From Nevskiaceae bacterium (GTDB lineage: Bacteria; Pseudomonadota; Gammaproteobacteria; Steroidobacterales; Steroidobacteraceae): a stretch of 64,000 nt of DNA. The first letter of the stretch is position 1, and the number at the start of each line of letters is the position of its first letter. The notes under the pieces are model-generated. The model was not told the origin of the DNA. It was given only the letters and a program-made list of their open reading frames with translations, and did not search any database. The stretch spans positions 1 through 64,000 of the forward strand of contig VEQP01000004.1 of assembly GCA_018883185.1 (NCBI GenBank). Direction: 5' to 3'. The translations under genes and the position numbers were made by a program. Shown here piece by piece: positions 35,591 to 45,141 of this stretch.

Positions 35591-36631
35591 TCAGGCCAGT
35601 CGCAAATCAGGCGGATTCACGGTACGCGCCAGCGCCTGCTGCGCCGCTTGCCATGCGGCCGAGGCCCGCAGCGCCGCGGCATCCGGCGCGTGCTTGCCGC
35701 GCAGCCGTACGAGGCGCAATGCCGAAGCGGGATCAGCCATAGCCTTGAAGCCATCGAGCAGCAACTCGACACTCGGCCGATGGTTGCACACCGGCAGCAC
35801 ATCGCAGCCGGCAGCCAGCGCTCGCTCGGCCCGCTCAATGATGCCACCCACCGAGGCCGCACCGGCCATCGACAAGTCGTCGGCGAACACCACGCCTTGA
35901 AAGCGCATCTCGGTTCGCAGCAGACCGCGGATCCAGCGCACCGAGGCACTCGCCGGCACCGAATCGACATCGGAGTACAACACGTGCGCCACCATCACAG
36001 CCGGCAACCCGTTGGCGATCAACAATCGATACGGCGCGAGGTCCTGATCCATGTCGATTAGGGCGCGCCGATCGACCGGCAAATCGTGGTGCGAATCAGC
36101 GACGACCGCACCATGCCCCGGAAAATGCTTGGCTGTGGCCGCCATTCCGGCGGCCTTCATGCCGCCCATATAGGCCACGGCAAGTTCGCCCACCACCGCG
36201 GCCGAACGGTGCAGCGCCCGATCGCCGATCACCTCGCTCACACCGTAGTCAAGATCGACGCAGGGGGCGAAGGATAAATCGACGCCATAGGCGCGCAGCT
36301 CCGCCGCCATCAACCAACCCATCTCCCGGGCGAGCGCCAGCCCGGCGCGCGGCGAACTGTCGTATTCGTGGCCGATCCGACGCGCAGCCGGCAATCGCGA
36401 AAAATCGCTACGAAAACGCTGCACGCGGCCACCTTCATGATCGACGGCAACAATCAGCGCAGGCGAGCGCACCGCGTGTATATCGGCGACCAGTTGGCGC
36501 AGTTGCTCCGGGTCGGCGTAGTTGCGTGAGAACAGGATCACGCTGCCGACGAGCGGGTGCGCGAGGATCTCGCGCTCCACCGGCTGCAGCACCGTACCCT
36601 CGAGATCGACCATCAAAGGCCCGAGCGTCAT
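35591..36631 (-). CDS. nagZ: Beta-N-acetylhexosaminidase NagZ
   Basis: 346 residues, glycoside hydrolase family 3. NagZ removes GlcNAc from muropeptides in cytoplasmic peptidoglycan recycling. Motifs: VDLEGTVLQPVEREIL, VAVDHEGGRVQRFR, the general acid/base loop AATAKHFPGHGAVVADSHHDLP, and FADDLSMAGA carrying the nucleophile Asp. No signal peptide, as expected. Its start overlaps the rlmD stop (ATGA); it is the last gene of the long minus-strand run. Confidence 0.96.
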   Translation of the reverse strand: MTLGPLMVDLEGTVLQPVEREILAHPLVGSVILFSRNYADPEQLRQLVADIHAVRSPALIVAVDHEGGRVQRFRSDFSRLPAARRIGHEYDSSPRAGLALAREMGWLMAAELRAYGVDLSFAPCVDLDYGVSEVIGDRALHRSAAVVGELAVAYMGGMKAAGMAATAKHFPGHGAVVADSHHDLPVDRRALIDMDQDLAPYRLLIANGLPAVMVAHVLYSDVDSVPASASVRWIRGLLRTEMRFQGVVFADDLSMAGAASVGGIIERAERALAAGCDVLPVCNHRPSVELLLDGFKAMADPASALRLVRLRGKHAPDAAALRASAAWQAAQQALARTVNPPDLRLA

Positions 36632-37959
36632 CGACTGCGCTCCAATACCGCGATCGATTCGACGTGATGCGTATGCGGAAACATGTCGATCACTCCGGCG
36701 GCCACCAATTGGAATCCGTGCTCATGACACAGCACACCCAGATCGCGCGCAAGAGTACCGGGATGGCAAGACACGTAGACCATGCGTCGCGGTGCGAGCG
36801 CGGCGAGTTGCGGCAGGATCTCGAGTGCACCCGCCCGCGGCGGATCGAGCAGCACGCGATCAACGGCTCCGCCAATCACCGTGGCGAAGACCGCAGGATC
36901 AAAGAGATTTGCCGCCTTGAAGTGGGCGTTATCGAGCTTGTTGAGCGCCGCGTTATGCCGCGCTCGCTCGACCAGGGCCGCATCACCTTCCAGCCCCAAC
37001 ACCTCACGCGCCCGGCGTGCTATCGGCAAGGTGAAGTTACCGAGACCGCAAAACAGATCAAGCACCCGATCGCTCGGCCCCACCTGCAACTGCGTCACGG
37101 CATGGGTCACGAGCGCCCGATTGACCTCGGCGTTGATCTGCACGAAATCCGTCGGCAGAAACTCGTACCGCAGGCCCTCGGCTGGCAGCGTGTAGTGCAA
37201 TCGCGCAGCCTCGCCTTGCAGCGGCTGCACCGTATCTGGACCGCCGCGCTGCACATACACCCGCAGGCCCTGCTGCGCGGCCTCAAAGGCGAGCAGTGCT
37301 GCGCGATCAGCGCTCGAGAGATCCTCGAGCACACGGAAGACGAGGACGGTCACCGACTCGCCAACCGCCACCTCGATTTGCGGGATCGACTGCCGGGCCT
37401 CGAGCCCGGTGAGCAGTTCTGCAAGCGGCGTGATCAACGCATCGACCGGCGAAGCCAGAATCTCGCATCGCTCGAGCGCCGCCACATACGGCTTGTTGCG
37501 TTCGCGAAAGCCGACGAGCACCCGACCACGCTTGGCCACATATTTGGCACCGAGCCGCGCGCGCCGTCGATAACCCCAAGTCGGCCCCTCGATCGGCGCG
37601 AGCCATTCCCGCGGCGTGACCTTGCCGATGCGCTCGAGCGTAGCGGCAAGTTCATTTTGCTTGCTTGCCAGTTGCGCCGTGGGCGAAAGATGCTGCAACG
37701 CGCAGCCGCCGCAAATCCCGAAGTGCGCACACCGCGGCTCGACCCGCGAGGGCGAGGCCTCAAGCACCTCGAGCAATTTCGCTTCGTCGTGCTGCCGATG
37801 CTTTGCGGTGCGTTGAAAACGCACGCGCTCCCCCTCAAGTGCACCGGCGACAAAGACCGTCTTGCTGTCGCGTATGACCCCATCGCCATCATGGTTGAGG
37901 GCGATCACCACACCCTCCTCCACCAAATCCGGCAATGCACGACGGGAAGCGCGACTCAT
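36628..37959 (-). CDS. rlmD: 23S rRNA (uracil-1939 C5) methyltransferase RlmD
   Basis: 443 residues from the ATG at 37959. A TRAM-like N-terminus is followed by the iron-sulfur motif RCAHFGICGGCALQH with a fourth Cys in ERCEILA. The SAM site is DLFCGLGNFTLPIARR, then LDPPRAGA and the catalytic VSCHPGTLARDLGVL. It methylates 23S rRNA at U1939 in E. coli. SCHPGT is a slight variant of SCNPAT. The start overlaps the stop of the exonuclease gene by ATGA. Confidence 0.94.
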   Translation of the reverse strand: MSRASRRALPDLVEEGVVIALNHDGDGVIRDSKTVFVAGALEGERVRFQRTAKHRQHDEAKLLEVLEASPSRVEPRCAHFGICGGCALQHLSPTAQLASKQNELAATLERIGKVTPREWLAPIEGPTWGYRRRARLGAKYVAKRGRVLVGFRERNKPYVAALERCEILASPVDALITPLAELLTGLEARQSIPQIEVAVGESVTVLVFRVLEDLSSADRAALLAFEAAQQGLRVYVQRGGPDTVQPLQGEAARLHYTLPAEGLRYEFLPTDFVQINAEVNRALVTHAVTQLQVGPSDRVLDLFCGLGNFTLPIARRAREVLGLEGDAALVERARHNAALNKLDNAHFKAANLFDPAVFATVIGGAVDRVLLDPPRAGALEILPQLAALAPRRMVYVSCHPGTLARDLGVLCHEHGFQLVAAGVIDMFPHTHHVESIAVLERSR

Positions 37960-38747
37960 GCGGGCGGGGGCGCCGACGCAATCGGCCACTCAGCGAGAAA
38001 CTCCGCATGATGCGGCTCTGAAGACTCTGCGAGAAGTTCGCGTACGCGTTGCTCCTCGGCGGCGAGTTGCTGCGCGTCAAGATGTCCGCGCATCATCTGA
38101 AAGCGCAGATAAACGAGCCAGGTATTGAGCACGTCCGTCTCGCAGTAGCGACGGATGGCCTGCAAGTTGCCGGCAGCGTAGGCGGGCCACACCTGATCGC
38201 CGGCGAAACCGAGTTTTCCGGGCAGCCCAAGCAGATAGGCCATGTCGGCAAGGCTCGCCTTGGCCCGCGGCTGATAGGCGGATAACACATCCATCAGGTC
38301 GGTATGCCGCTCGTGATAGCGACTGAGATAATTGTTCCAGCGAAAACTTTGATCCTCACCACCGGTCTCCCAGTAGCGCCTCGCCACCACGCCATGACGC
38401 AGTGCCCGGTAGTGCAACACCGGCAGATCGAAGCCCCCGCCGTTCCAGGAGACGAGGGTCGGCGTGTAGCGGTCGATACCCTCGAAGAATCGCGTGACGA
38501 GTTCCGACTCGTCGGCCTGCAGGTCTCCGAGGCTCCACACCTTCAGTGAATCACCCCGTCGCAGCACGCAGGAAATGGCCACGATACGGTGCTGCTCGTG
38601 GGGCAGAAACTCGCTGCCGCCGTGCTTGCGGGCCTGCGCGAACATCGCCTCCGCCACCGACTCATCGCTCAACCCTTCAAGACCATAGACGCGTCGTCCA
38701 AGCTCCACATCCGGCACCGTCTCGATATCAAATACGAGCACGCTCAC
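37956..38747 (-). CDS. PolB-type predicted 3'-5' exonuclease
   Basis: 263 residues, GTG start. DEDD-family motifs are visible: VFDIETVPD (Exo I), [14 protein letters not shown] (Exo II) and [11 protein letters not shown] (Exo III). This is the PF10108-type exonuclease related to the proofreading domain of family B polymerases. Its role is unknown. It lies between pdxJ and rlmD with 4-bp overlaps on both sides, so it belongs to the translationally coupled chain. Confidence 0.92.
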   Translation of the reverse strand: MSVLVFDIETVPDVELGRRVYGLEGLSDESVAEAMFAQARKHGGSEFLPHEQHRIVAISCVLRRGDSLKVWSLGDLQADESELVTRFFEGIDRYTPTLVSWNGGGFDLPVLHYRALRHGVVARRYWETGGEDQSFRWNNYLSRYHERHTDLMDVLSAYQPRAKASLADMAYLLGLPGKLGFAGDQVWPAYAAGNLQAIRRYCETDVLNTWLVYLRFQMMRGHLDAQQLAAEEQRVRELLAESSEPHHAEFLAEWPIASAPPPA

Positions 38748-39505
38748 TCGGGCGTCCTCGTTGCTGTGGCTTGCGCGCGGCCTTGGTCCATCGCCGCTTG
38801 CATATCCCGCACCGCCGCCTCAAGTCCATCGAATACTGCACGGGCGATGATGGCGTGGCCGATGTTAAGTTCGACGATCTCGGGGATGGCTGCCACCGCC
38901 TGCACATTGGTGTAGTGCAGACCGTGCCCGGCGTGGACTTCGAGACCCAAGGTGGCAGCCAATCGCGCGCCCGCGCGCAGCCGCTCCAGTTCGCGCAGCG
39001 CGTGCTCGCCGCTCGCCTCGCAGTAGCGTCCCGTATGCAGCTCGACGACGGGCGCACCGACTCGAACACTGGCCTCGATCTGCGCCGGCTCCGGATCGAT
39101 GAACAGGGCAACGCGGATTCCGGCGGCCGCGAGCAACGCGCAGCTCTCGCGTAATCGACCGATCTGACCGAGCACATCGAGCCCGCCCTCAGTGGTGATC
39201 TCGGCGCGTCGCTCCGGCACGAGACAACAATCCGCCGGGCGCACCTTGCTGGCGAACTGCAGCATCTCGTCGGTGACCGCCATTTCGAGATTCATGCGTG
39301 TCTGCAGCAGCGGCCGCATCGCCAGCACGTCAGCATCCTGAATATGCCGCCGATCCTCGCGCAAATGCAGCGTAATGTTGTGCGCCCCAGCGCGCTCCGC
39401 GGCGAGCGCCGCCTTGACGGGATCGGGGTAGTCGACGCGACGCGCCTGCCGAAGCGTGGCGACATGATCGATATTGACCCCGAGTATGAGCGGCGCAAGG
39501 CTCAT
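38744..39505 (-). CDS. pdxJ: Pyridoxine 5'-phosphate synthase
   Basis: 253 residues. PdxJ condenses deoxyxylulose phosphate with 3-amino-2-oxopropyl phosphate to pyridoxine phosphate. Start [24 protein letters not shown], then [52 protein letters not shown] and [12 protein letters not shown] match the family. It overlaps recO by ATGA as in the widespread recO-pdxJ pairing. Confidence 0.97.
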   Translation of the reverse strand: MSLAPLILGVNIDHVATLRQARRVDYPDPVKAALAAERAGAHNITLHLREDRRHIQDADVLAMRPLLQTRMNLEMAVTDEMLQFASKVRPADCCLVPERRAEITTEGGLDVLGQIGRLRESCALLAAAGIRVALFIDPEPAQIEASVRVGAPVVELHTGRYCEASGEHALRELERLRAGARLAATLGLEVHAGHGLHYTNVQAVAAIPEIVELNIGHAIIARAVFDGLEAAVRDMQAAMDQGRAQATATRTPE

Positions 39506-40266
39506 GACGGTTCGCCTCGACGCGGTGCCGTGCGACGACTCACGGCCCGCGCCACATCGCGGGTACGCAGCTCACGTCCCTCCAGAGCACCATCGAGCGC
39601 GAGGCGCATGATTTTACGGGCATCTTCCAGCACGCCATTCTCCTGCCATTGTTCCGCAGCGATCGCGAGCAGCGTACGCCCGGCGAACACTCCATCGGTG
39701 GCGACTGCGCGGGTTTCCACGAAGCCGAGCCCCGGGTGGAAATGATAATACGCCTCGGGCCGCAGCGCGGCGCCGCTGCGCGCCTCGCTGCCGAACTCGA
39801 TGCCGTAGCCAAGCAACTCCAGCAGGCGCCGTTCGAACATACGCAGCACCGGTGGCACGGGCTCACCCCTGCGCAGCAAGCCGAGCGCCTCGTCATACAA
39901 ATCGAAAATCATCGGCTGCGCATCTGTGCGCAGCGTCAACTTGAGCAGTAATTCATTGAGATACCACGCCGACAGCAACGCTGCCGCAGGTAATTCGAGC
40001 GGAGCGTCCGGCTGCGCAAGCGGCGCCGACTCCACCGCCGTCAACTGACCGGCATCACCACTGCCGCTCCAACTTCCAAGCAGGCGCCGAAAGGGCTGCA
40101 GCAGCGAAGCGGTACGCGACTTGGGGCCGCGAACGCCGCGCGCGAACAGCGTCAGGCGGCCGTGCTCGCGGGTGAACACCTCGAGCATTCGACTCGTGTC
40201 ACGCCAGGGACGATGGTGCAGCACGTACAGCGGCGCGAGTTCGACGCGACGACGGCTGGCCGACAT
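39502..40266 (-). CDS. recO: DNA repair protein RecO
   Basis: 254 residues. N-terminal OB fold: [43 protein letters not shown], followed by the helical C-terminal domain with [12 protein letters not shown]. RecO loads RecA on SSB-coated DNA in the RecFOR pathway. No zinc-binding Cys cluster is present, as is usual in gammaproteobacterial RecO. The start abuts the era stop with no gap. Confidence 0.93.
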   Translation of the reverse strand: MSASRRRVELAPLYVLHHRPWRDTSRMLEVFTREHGRLTLFARGVRGPKSRTASLLQPFRRLLGSWSGSGDAGQLTAVESAPLAQPDAPLELPAAALLSAWYLNELLLKLTLRTDAQPMIFDLYDEALGLLRRGEPVPPVLRMFERRLLELLGYGIEFGSEARSGAALRPEAYYHFHPGLGFVETRAVATDGVFAGRTLLAIAAEQWQENGVLEDARKIMRLALDGALEGRELRTRDVARAVSRRTAPRRGEPS

Positions 40267-41202
40267 TCACTCGAGCCCGAGCGAGCGCAGCGCCTGGGCA
40301 TTGTCCGCCCAGTTCTCGCGAACCTTGACCCACAGTTCGAGGTGACAACGCTGTCCGAGCAGCGCGACGATATCGCGCCGGGCGGAACTGCCCACGCGCT
40401 TCAATCGCTCGCCACGCGCGCCGATGACGATCGGCTTTTGCCCCTCACGATCGACCCAGATCACCGCGTGGATAAGCTGGCGTGTACCGCCACTGTCCAT
40501 CGGCTCCTCGACCATCTTCTCGATCTCCACCGCGATGCCGTAGGGCACCTCCTGATTGAGTTCGAGCGTGAGCTTTTCGCGGATGATCTCCGTGATGCGA
40601 AAGCGCAGATCCCGATCGGTGCGATCCTGCTCGTCAAAAAGCTGCGGCGATTCCGGCAACTCCGCGGCGATCGCGCTAACGAGCGGTTCGAGATTATCGC
40701 GCCGACTGGCGCTCACCGGCACGATCGCGCGAAACCCATGACGCGCGGCGAGTGCCTCGATGAACGGCAGCAGCCGCTCGCGCGGCCTCGCTGTGTCCAC
40801 CTTGCTGACGACCGCGATGGCGGGCCGGCCGCTGTCGCGGATTCGTTGCAAAACGGCTTCGTCCTCCGCTCCCCAGCGCAGTGCTTCGACTACGAACACC
40901 ACGAGATCAGCATCGATCAGCGCGCCCGCGGCGGCACGATTCATCGCCCGGTTGAGGGCGCGCTTGCCGCCGTCGTGCAAACCCGGCGTATCGACGAATG
41001 CGATCTGCACGCCGGGCCGATTGACGAGACCAGTAATGCGATGGCGCGTCGTCTGCGGCCGAGGCGTGACGATCGAGATCTTCTCACCGACGAGCGCGTT
41101 GAGCAGCGTCGACTTGCCGACGTTCGGTCGACCGACGAGTGCAGCGAACCCCGCATGGAAGTTCGCGACCTCGCTCGCGGTATCTACGGTCGTATCGGTC
41201 AT
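40267..41202 (-). CDS. era: GTPase Era
   Basis: 311 residues. G1 is VGRPNVGKSTLLNALVG, the switch region SIVTPRPQTTRHRI, and G3 DTPGLHDGG. The C-terminal KH domain has VIGARGERLKRVGSSARRDI. Era binds the 3' end of 16S rRNA and couples 30S maturation to growth. The G4 motif, NKxD in most Era proteins, reads SKVD here (AVVSKVDTA), which may alter guanine specificity slightly. It overlaps rnc by 4 bp. Confidence 0.96.
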   Translation of the reverse strand: MTDTTVDTASEVANFHAGFAALVGRPNVGKSTLLNALVGEKISIVTPRPQTTRHRITGLVNRPGVQIAFVDTPGLHDGGKRALNRAMNRAAAGALIDADLVVFVVEALRWGAEDEAVLQRIRDSGRPAIAVVSKVDTARPRERLLPFIEALAARHGFRAIVPVSASRRDNLEPLVSAIAAELPESPQLFDEQDRTDRDLRFRITEIIREKLTLELNQEVPYGIAVEIEKMVEEPMDSGGTRQLIHAVIWVDREGQKPIVIGARGERLKRVGSSARRDIVALLGQRCHLELWVKVRENWADNAQALRSLGLE

Positions 41203-41897
41203 GCCATCGCCTCGTCGATTTGTCGCAGGATCCGCTGCGCCGCATCCTGCTCGGCCCGCCGCCGACTGGACCCCTCACCTGCCGCACTTAACCCGAGTTG
41301 CGGCACCTCGCAACGCACCGAGAAGTGCTGCGCATGCGCTTCGCCCTGCACCGACTCGACCATGTAACTGGGCAAGCCGTGGCCGCGCGCCTGCAAATGC
41401 TCCTGCAGGCGCGTCTTCGGGTCCTTCAATTCCTCGGGTCGTGGCAAGCTCGCCACGTGCACGGCACACAGTCGCACGACGAGTGTCCGCGCCGCCTCGA
41501 GACCTTGATCAAGGTAGACCGCCCCGATCACAGCCTCGAGCGCATCAGCGAGGATCGACTGGCGTCGAAACCCCCCGGTCTTGAGTTCCCCAGAACCGAG
41601 CTGCAATTCGTCCCCGAGCGAAATCGACTGGGCGATAGTCGCCAGCGGCTCTGCGCTGACCAAACTCGCGCGCAGACGGCTGAGCTCTCCCTCGGCGCAA
41701 TCGGGAAAGCGTGCATAAAGCAGCTCCGCGATCAGCAGGTTAAGTACCGCATCGCCCAGAAACTCAAGACGCTCGTTGTTGCGACCCGACGCGCTGCGAT
41801 GCGTCAACGCAGCAGTGAACAAGCTCGGTTCACGCGGCTCGTAGGCGAGCCGCTCACGCAACCACCGGGCCGGCCAATCGGCGCGCATCACACTCAT
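41199..41897 (-). CDS. rnc: Ribonuclease III
   Basis: 232 residues from the ATG at 41897, which overlaps the lepB stop (ATGA); the ATG at 41888 is also possible. The RNase III signature NNERLEFLGDAVLNLLIAE and the second acidic patch in ILADALEAVIGAVYLDQG are followed by a double-stranded RNA-binding domain (DPKTRLQEHLQARGHGLPSYM). It processes rRNA precursors and structured mRNAs. Confidence 0.96.
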   Translation of the reverse strand: MSVMRADWPARWLRERLAYEPREPSLFTAALTHRSASGRNNERLEFLGDAVLNLLIAELLYARFPDCAEGELSRLRASLVSAEPLATIAQSISLGDELQLGSGELKTGGFRRQSILADALEAVIGAVYLDQGLEAARTLVVRLCAVHVASLPRPEELKDPKTRLQEHLQARGHGLPSYMVESVQGEAHAQHFSVRCEVPQLGLSAAGEGSSRRRAEQDAAQRILRQIDEAMA

Positions 41898-42979
41898 TCG
41901 ATGGAGGTGCCGATGCGTGACCAATTCGGTCCGCCCGAGCGCTGCAGATCCCAGTTGAACCACACGAGACTTGCCCTGCCGACGAGCAACGACTCGTCGA
42001 CGAAGCCCCAGACACGCCCATCAGAACTGTTGTCGCGATTGTCGCCGACCATGAGGTACTGACCGGCCGGGACCTGCATGATGCGATCGCCACTGTCGGC
42101 GTTGATGCCGGCCGTCGACTCGTTGCAGATGTAGCCCTGCAGGATGCTGCGATTGCAGGCCGGCAACGGCGGCACGGCGAGCGGATCCGAGCTTAGACAA
42201 TGCAGCACCCGATGCTTGCGCCCATCGAAGTCTTCCTCGGCGAGACGCATGTTCTGGTAGCAGCCATCCTCGTAGCGACTGAGTTGGCGTAGCGGCACGG
42301 GCTTGCCGTTGATGATTAGTTGATCGTCACGCACCTCGACCAGGTCCCCTGGCAAACCCACTACGCGCTTCACGTAGTTCACGCCCGGGTCAGGCGGATA
42401 CCGAAACACGGCGACATCGCCGCGCTGCGGCGCACCGACATCGACAACTTTTTCCTGCGTGACCGGCAGCCGAAGTCCATAGGCGTATTTGTTGACCAGG
42501 ATGAAATCGCCATCGAGCAAGGTCGGCATCATCGAATCCGACGGGATGCGGTAGGGCTCGAACATGAACGAGCGCACCACGAGCAGCACTGCCATGATCG
42601 GAAAGAAACTGCGGGCATAGTCGACGGTACCCGGCGTTTCGAGACTCGCCGGATCCCGACCCGCCGCGCGGGCCGCAGCCACTCGCCGCGGCAACAGAAA
42701 GCGGTGGTCGATCAGCCACACGACGCCCGACACCGCCGTGATGATCACCAGCAACAAGCTGAAGTTGGCGCGCTGCGCCGTCATGAGACTGTAGAAACTG
42801 GCGATCACCAGCACCGGCAACAGCGTGTACAGAATCTTCATCAGCAACGGGTCGTCGACCGGTGCCGCCGCCGCACCGCGCACCTGACGGCGCGGGCGCA
42901 GAAACCAATCGTCCACTACGCAAATCAGCAATACCGGCAGCGTAAACAAGGACATCAACGAGGCAACGACATCGAGCAT
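41894..42979 (-). CDS. lepB: Signal peptidase I
   Basis: 361 residues from the ATG at 42979, chosen because AGGAAG lies 6 nt upstream; the GTG at 42985 overlaps the lepA stop. Two or three N-terminal hydrophobic segments are followed by the catalytic Ser in RIPSDSMMPTLLDGDF and Lys in VNYVKRVVGLPGD, then YLMVGDNRDNSSDGR. It is longer than E. coli LepB because the cytoplasmic segment with PAAVDD and RAAGRDPASLE is expanded. It has an insert with four Cys (DGCYQN, HCLS, ACN, ICN). Confidence 0.96.
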   Translation of the reverse strand: MLDVVASLMSLFTLPVLLICVVDDWFLRPRRQVRGAAAAPVDDPLLMKILYTLLPVLVIASFYSLMTAQRANFSLLLVIITAVSGVVWLIDHRFLLPRRVAAARAAGRDPASLETPGTVDYARSFFPIMAVLLVVRSFMFEPYRIPSDSMMPTLLDGDFILVNKYAYGLRLPVTQEKVVDVGAPQRGDVAVFRYPPDPGVNYVKRVVGLPGDLVEVRDDQLIINGKPVPLRQLSRYEDGCYQNMRLAEEDFDGRKHRVLHCLSSDPLAVPPLPACNRSILQGYICNESTAGINADSGDRIMQVPAGQYLMVGDNRDNSSDGRVWGFVDESLLVGRASLVWFNWDLQRSGGPNWSRIGTSIE

Positions 42980-42981
42980 GG

Positions 42982-44775
42982 TCACTTCCTGCCTACTTTG
43001 AGCACCGCCAGGAAGGCTTCCTGCGGGATTTCCACCGAACCCACCTGCTTCATGCGCTTCTTGCCCTCTTTCTGCTTCTCGAGCAGCTTGCGCTTGCGGC
43101 TGATATCACCGCCGTAGCACTTGGCGAGCACGTTCTTACGCAGGGCCTTGACCGTCGCTCGCGCAATCACGTGCGAACCGATCGCCGCCTGCACCGCCAC
43201 CTCGAACATCTGGCGTGGAATCAGCTCCTGCATCTTGTCCACGAGTTCACGCCCGCGCTGGTAGGCGCTGTCGCGATGCACGATGATCGAGAGGGCATCA
43301 ACCTTGTCACCGTTGATGAGAATGTCGAGTTTGGACAACGGGGCGGTCTGGAAATGGCTGAACTCGTAGTCGAACGAAGCGTAGCCGCGACTGGCGGACT
43401 TCAATCGATCGAAGAAATCGAGCACCACCTCGGCGAGCGGCAATTGGTACTGCAGCGACACCTGGTTGGCGAGGTACTGCATCTTCTTTTGCGTGCCACG
43501 TTTCTCGGTGCACAACTGCAGCACTGCGCCCACGTAGTCGGGCGGCACTAAGATATTGGCGGTGATGATCGGCTCGCGGATCTCCGCCACGAGGTTGGGT
43601 GCCGGCAACTTGGCTGGGTTGTCGACGTAGACGTTCTCGCCGCTGGTGAGGCCCACCTCGTAAATCACCGTCGGTGCGCTCGTGATCAGATCGAGGTTGT
43701 ATTCGCGCTCGAGCCGCTCCTGCACGATGTCCATGTGCAGCAGGCCGAGAAAGCCCACGCGAAACCCGAACCCGAGCGCTCCGGACACCTCGGGCTCGTA
43801 ATGCAGCGCTGAATCGTTGAGACGCAGCTTGGCGAGTGCATCGCGGAACGCTTCGTAGTCGTCAGCGTTAACCGGGAACAGACCCGCGAACACACGCGGC
43901 TGCACCTGCTTGAAGCCAGGCAGCGGCGATGCGCAGGGCTTGCTATCGAGCGTGATGGTGTCGCCCACCGGCGCACCGTCGATTTCCTTGATGCCGGCAA
44001 TGACAAAACCGACCTCACCGGCGCCGAGTTGCGTGGCCCCGACCGATTTCGGCGTGAAGCGACCCAGCTTATCGACCTGCCATGCACGCCCGGTGGACAT
44101 GACGCGGACCTTGTCGCCGATCTTGATCGAGCCGTTGACCACGCGGACGAGTGACACCACGCCGACGTAGTTGTCAAACCAGGAATCGATGATCAAGGCC
44201 TGCAGCGGCCCTTGCGGGTCGCCCTTGGGTGCTGGAATGCGCTTGACGATTTCCTCCAGCAACTCCGGAACGTTCTCGCCGGTTTTGGCGGACACCCGCA
44301 CCGCATCCTGTGCCTCGATGCCGATGATTTCTTCGATTTCGCGGATCACCTTGGGAGGATCTGCGGAGGGCAGGTCGATTTTATTGATCACCGGCAGCAC
44401 TTCGAGCCCCTGCTCGATCGCGGTGTAGCAGTTGGCGACGCTCTGCGCCTCCACGCCCTGCGAGGCATCGACCACGAGCAGCGCGCCATCGCAGGCCGCG
44501 AGGGAACGCGATACTTCGTAGGAGAAGTCCACATGCCCCGGAGTGTCGATGAGATTGAGCTGGTAGCGCTGACCGTCACGCGCGGTGTAATACAGGGTGA
44601 CGCTCTGCGCCTTGATGGTGATACCGCGCTCTCGCTCGAGCGCCATGGAATCGAGCACCTGGCTTTGCATCTCGCGTGCTTCGAGACCGCCGCACAATTG
44701 GATCAACCGATCGGCGAGCGTGGACTTGCCGTGGTCGACGTGGGCGATGATCGAAAAATTGCGGATGTTTTGCAT
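42982..44775 (-). CDS. lepA: Elongation factor 4 (LepA)
   Basis: 597 residues from the ATG at 44775 ([24 protein letters not shown]); the extra 25 codons in the track lack support. GTPase motifs are [18 protein letters not shown] and [10 protein letters not shown]. The C-terminal LepA-specific domain has [14 protein letters not shown] and [30 protein letters not shown]. It back-translocates ribosomes and aids 30S biogenesis. It lies upstream of lepB with a GTGA overlap. Confidence 0.98.
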   Translation of the reverse strand: MQNIRNFSIIAHVDHGKSTLADRLIQLCGGLEAREMQSQVLDSMALERERGITIKAQSVTLYYTARDGQRYQLNLIDTPGHVDFSYEVSRSLAACDGALLVVDASQGVEAQSVANCYTAIEQGLEVLPVINKIDLPSADPPKVIREIEEIIGIEAQDAVRVSAKTGENVPELLEEIVKRIPAPKGDPQGPLQALIIDSWFDNYVGVVSLVRVVNGSIKIGDKVRVMSTGRAWQVDKLGRFTPKSVGATQLGAGEVGFVIAGIKEIDGAPVGDTITLDSKPCASPLPGFKQVQPRVFAGLFPVNADDYEAFRDALAKLRLNDSALHYEPEVSGALGFGFRVGFLGLLHMDIVQERLEREYNLDLITSAPTVIYEVGLTSGENVYVDNPAKLPAPNLVAEIREPIITANILVPPDYVGAVLQLCTEKRGTQKKMQYLANQVSLQYQLPLAEVVLDFFDRLKSASRGYASFDYEFSHFQTAPLSKLDILINGDKVDALSIIVHRDSAYQRGRELVDKMQELIPRQMFEVAVQAAIGSHVIARATVKALRKNVLAKCYGGDISRKRKLLEKQKEGKKRMKQVGSVEIPQEAFLAVLKVGRK

Positions 44776-44829
44776 CGGTTCCGAGGACCGGGCCAGCGCA
44801 GCCCGAACAGTGGCGATTAAAAGCCCGGC

Positions 44830-44835
44830 AGTATA
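44830..44835 (-). promoter_or_regulatory. Candidate internal -10 (TATACT) upstream of lepA
   Basis: In the 120-bp gap between the glutaredoxin-like gene and lepA, the minus strand reads TTATACT about 55 nt before the lepA ATG. This is the only substantial gap in the rpoE-nagZ run and could let lepA be expressed separately from the sigma-E genes. No clear -35. Confidence 0.35.
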
Positions 44836-44895
44836 ACGGAGGGGGCGCACTGCCGCCCCGCTACCACCGGCCCTACTGCCGCGGCGGCGGCGGCC

Positions 44896-45141
44896 TCAGC
44901 GCACCCGAAACAGCCGTTCTATCTCCCCGGCATCGAGCCGAGTGACGGCAATCGGCACTCCATCCCACAACAGCACGGGGATCTGATGCCCGAACCGACG
45001 CAGCCACTCCGGATCCGAGTCGACATCACGGGTCTCGAGCTCCGGCAAGGCGAGCCGCGAGCGCAGATCATGCAGTTCGAGCGCAAACTCCTCGCACAAG
45101 CCACAGCCCTCGCGAGTCAGCAGCGTCAGGCGGCCGGTCAC
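44896..45141 (-). CDS. Glutaredoxin-like (DUF836) protein
   Basis: 81 residues, GTG start overlapping the rseB stop. It has a thioredoxin-fold core: LTLLTREGCGLCEEFALELHDL with CxxC (CGLC) and a cis-Pro region HQIPVLLWDGVPI. Similar to the DUF836 family of small glutaredoxin-like proteins often found between rseB/degP and lepA. The redox partner is unknown. Confidence 0.85.
   Translation of the reverse strand: MTGRLTLLTREGCGLCEEFALELHDLRSRLALPELETRDVDSDPEWLRRFGHQIPVLLWDGVPIAVTRLDAGEIERLFRVR

Noticed and set aside
36526-38010. 494-residue plus-strand ORF antisense to rlmD
   Set aside because: Antisense shadow without domain features; rlmD motifs are unambiguous.
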